From assembly GCA_900321515.1 (NCBI GenBank), contig ONWI01000074.1, positions 1-6,582 of the forward strand: a stretch of DNA of 6,582 bases. The letters run 5' to 3'. Below the pieces are notes generated by a model. It saw only the letters and a list, made by a program, of their open reading frames with translations, ran no database searches and was not told the origin of the DNA. Source of the stretch: an uncultured Eubacteriales bacterium (lineage in GTDB: Bacteria; Bacillota; Clostridia; Oscillospirales; Acutalibacteraceae). How positions within the stretch are numbered: position 1 is the first letter of the stretch; every line of letters starts with the position of its first letter. The translations under genes and the position numbers were made by a program. Shown here in pieces: positions 5,613-6,582 of the stretch.

Positions 5613-6440
5613 ATGAATGAAAAGCTAATATTTTTGGATATTGACGGCACCCTGACCAAACCGGGGTATAATATACCGCCCGCGTCAGCGCTGGAAGCGA
5701 TCAGGAAAGCACAGTCCAACGGTCACAAGGTGTTTCTCTGCTCCGGAAGGAATCAGGCAATGCTGAGACCGCTTCTGCAATATCAGTTTGACGGATATGT
5801 CGCCAGCGCGGGAGGTTACGTCGTGTGTGACGGCGAAGTGATATTTGACCGACCGATGAAGCCGGAGGTGTTCCGGCTTGCGATGGATGTTTTCGGGAGG
5901 AACCATGTATTCCGCACGGTGGAGTGTCTTGACGGCACCTATGGCGACAGCGGACTGGAAGATCTGCTGGACGGCGCGGACGAATATTCCAATTCCGAAC
6001 TGCTGCGATTCCGCCGGCAGCTCAGCCAGACGCTGGACATTCGTCCTATGCGAGAATACAACGGCGCGCCGGTGTACAAGATCGTATTCATGTGCACCGA
6101 CAGAAGCCAGCTTGACGAGCCGATGGAGGTGCTGAGGGAACATTTTGTCTTTTGCGTGCAGAATCTTGAAGCGGTAGGTTGTCTGAACGGAGAGGTATTC
6201 GGACTGGACTTCAACAAGGGCATAGGCATCCGAAAGCTCTGCAAGCATCTGGGCAAGGATATTTCCGACACAATAGGCTTCGGCGACAGCATGAACGACA
6301 AAGAGATGTTCGAAGCGGTAGGGTACAGCGTCTGCATGGATAACGGACATCCGGCTATGAAGAAAATGGCGGACTATGTATGTCCTGCCGTGGGCGACGA
6401 CGGGCTTTACAAGGCATTTGAAAAGCTGGGACTGATATAA
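5613..6440 (+). CDS. Cof-type HAD-superfamily phosphatase (HAD-IIB)
   Basis: This 275-residue cytoplasmic protein has the length and motif order of Cof/YbiV-type HAD hydrolases. Motif I is FLDIDGT with nucleophile D9 and acid/base D11. Motif II is the serine in CSGR (S44). Motif III is the lysine in DFNKGIGI (K202). Motif IV is GFGDSMND with metal ligands D225 and D229. The type IIB cap lies between motifs II and III (about 80-190). Members dephosphorylate small phosphorylated metabolites such as sugar phosphates, FMN or PLP with Mg2+, and substrate cannot be read from sequence. The start is well supported by AGGAGG (5600-5605), seven bases before ATG. It is separated from the LacI gene by the hairpin-rich gap, so it is probably its own transcription unit; a role in draining sugar phosphates is only suggested by location. 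Confidence 0.92.
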   Translation: MNEKLIFLDIDGTLTKPGYNIPPASALEAIRKAQSNGHKVFLCSGRNQAMLRPLLQYQFDGYVASAGGYVVCDGEVIFDRPMKPEVFRLAMDVFGRNHVFRTVECLDGTYGDSGLEDLLDGADEYSNSELLRFRRQLSQTLDIRPMREYNGAPVYKIVFMCTDRSQLDEPMEVLREHFVFCVQNLEAVGCLNGEVFGLDFNKGIGIRKLCKHLGKDISDTIGFGDSMNDKEMFEAVGYSVCMDNGHPAMKKMADYVCPAVGDDGLYKAFEKLGLI

Positions 6441-6474
6441 TTACAATACCCTGAAAAACTGAATAAAAACCAAT

Positions 6475-6512
6475 ATGAAAACGGTTGCGCCGCAAGGTGT
6501 AATCGTTTTCAT
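6475..6512 (+). terminator. 17-bp hairpin with GCAA tetraloop after the HAD gene, probable terminator
   Basis: The arms at 6475-6491 and 6496-6512 pair over 17 positions with no mismatch (three G-U pairs). They close on GCAA, a GNRA tetraloop (6492-6495). It begins 34 bases after the HAD stop. Only a weak T-rich tail follows (TTGCTTTAT), so termination is likely but not certain. In DNA, the right arm also looks like a LacI-family operator. Confidence 0.6.
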
Positions 6513-6526
6513 TGCTTTATCGGAAA

Positions 6527-6532
6527 TATAAT
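6527..6532 (+). promoter_or_regulatory. Perfect -10 box before the right-edge gene
   Basis: TATAAT is a full match to the sigma-A -10 box. The -35 region is poor: TTTTCA at 6506-6511 with a 15-base spacer is the nearest. Transcription would start near 6539. An activator or an incomplete promoter is possible. Confidence 0.4.
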
Positions 6533-6559
6533 GACGTGACAGAAAAAGGTGTAGGAAGA

Positions 6560-6582
6560 ATGATAATCCACTTGCCTTATTA
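6560..6582 (+). CDS. Possible start of a further gene, cut by the window edge
   Basis: ATG at 6560 is preceded by AAAGGTG (6545-6551) and AGGAAG (6553-6558), and opens a frame MIIHLPY with no stop before the window ends. It follows a TATAAT box by 27 bases. Only seven complete codons are visible, so neither the product nor the reality of the gene can be judged. Confidence 0.3.

Noticed and set aside
5685..6350. A 221-codon minus-strand open frame opposite the HAD phosphatase
   Set aside because: It is antisense to a gene with all four HAD motifs, and has no family motif of its own.

Overview
The window looks like a chromosomal segment of a low-to-mid-GC Bacillota, most likely a gut Clostridia of the Ruminococcaceae/Oscillospiraceae type. 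This is an inference. It rests on strong AGGAGG-type ribosome binding sites, consensus sigma-A promoters, tRNAs with encoded CCA ends, the gene families present, and a GC-rich block of short hairpins of a kind I associate with such genomes. No taxonomic marker gene is present.

Layout. Positions 9-167 carry two tRNA genes on the minus strand, tRNA-Thr(CGU) then tRNA-Val(CAC), driven by a perfect TTGACA-17-TATAAT promoter at 198-226. All protein genes are on the plus strand. First is a stand-alone 2H phosphoesterase-type gene (461-1105) closed by a strong terminator (1136-1180). Its apparent original start, with a good ribosome binding site, lies upstream at 401 in the same frame, but one UGA codon at 437-439 interrupts it. 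After a promoter-rich intergenic region comes a sucrose-type operon. It has an extended -10 promoter, a LacI-type operator at the transcription start, a PfkB-family (fructo)kinase (1441-2415), a GH13 amylosucrase-like enzyme (2417-4255) one base downstream, and a LacI-family regulator (4303-5301). A 311-base gap then holds at least three tandem GC-rich hairpins. Next is a Cof-type HAD phosphatase (5613-6440) with its own strong ribosome binding site. The window ends with a 17-bp hairpin, a TATAAT-containing promoter candidate and the first codons of a possible further gene.

How the genes work together (inference from families and context). Sucrose in the cytoplasm would be split by the GH13 enzyme, with the glucosyl unit going to a growing alpha-glucan or to water. 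The released fructose would be phosphorylated by the kinase, and the LacI-family protein would repress the operon through the dyad at 1383-1396. No sucrose transporter is visible. A second operator-like sequence (6498-6511) sits before the incomplete gene at the right edge, so a transporter or related gene may follow. The HAD phosphatase may be a sugar-phosphate phosphatase, but its link to the operon is only positional.
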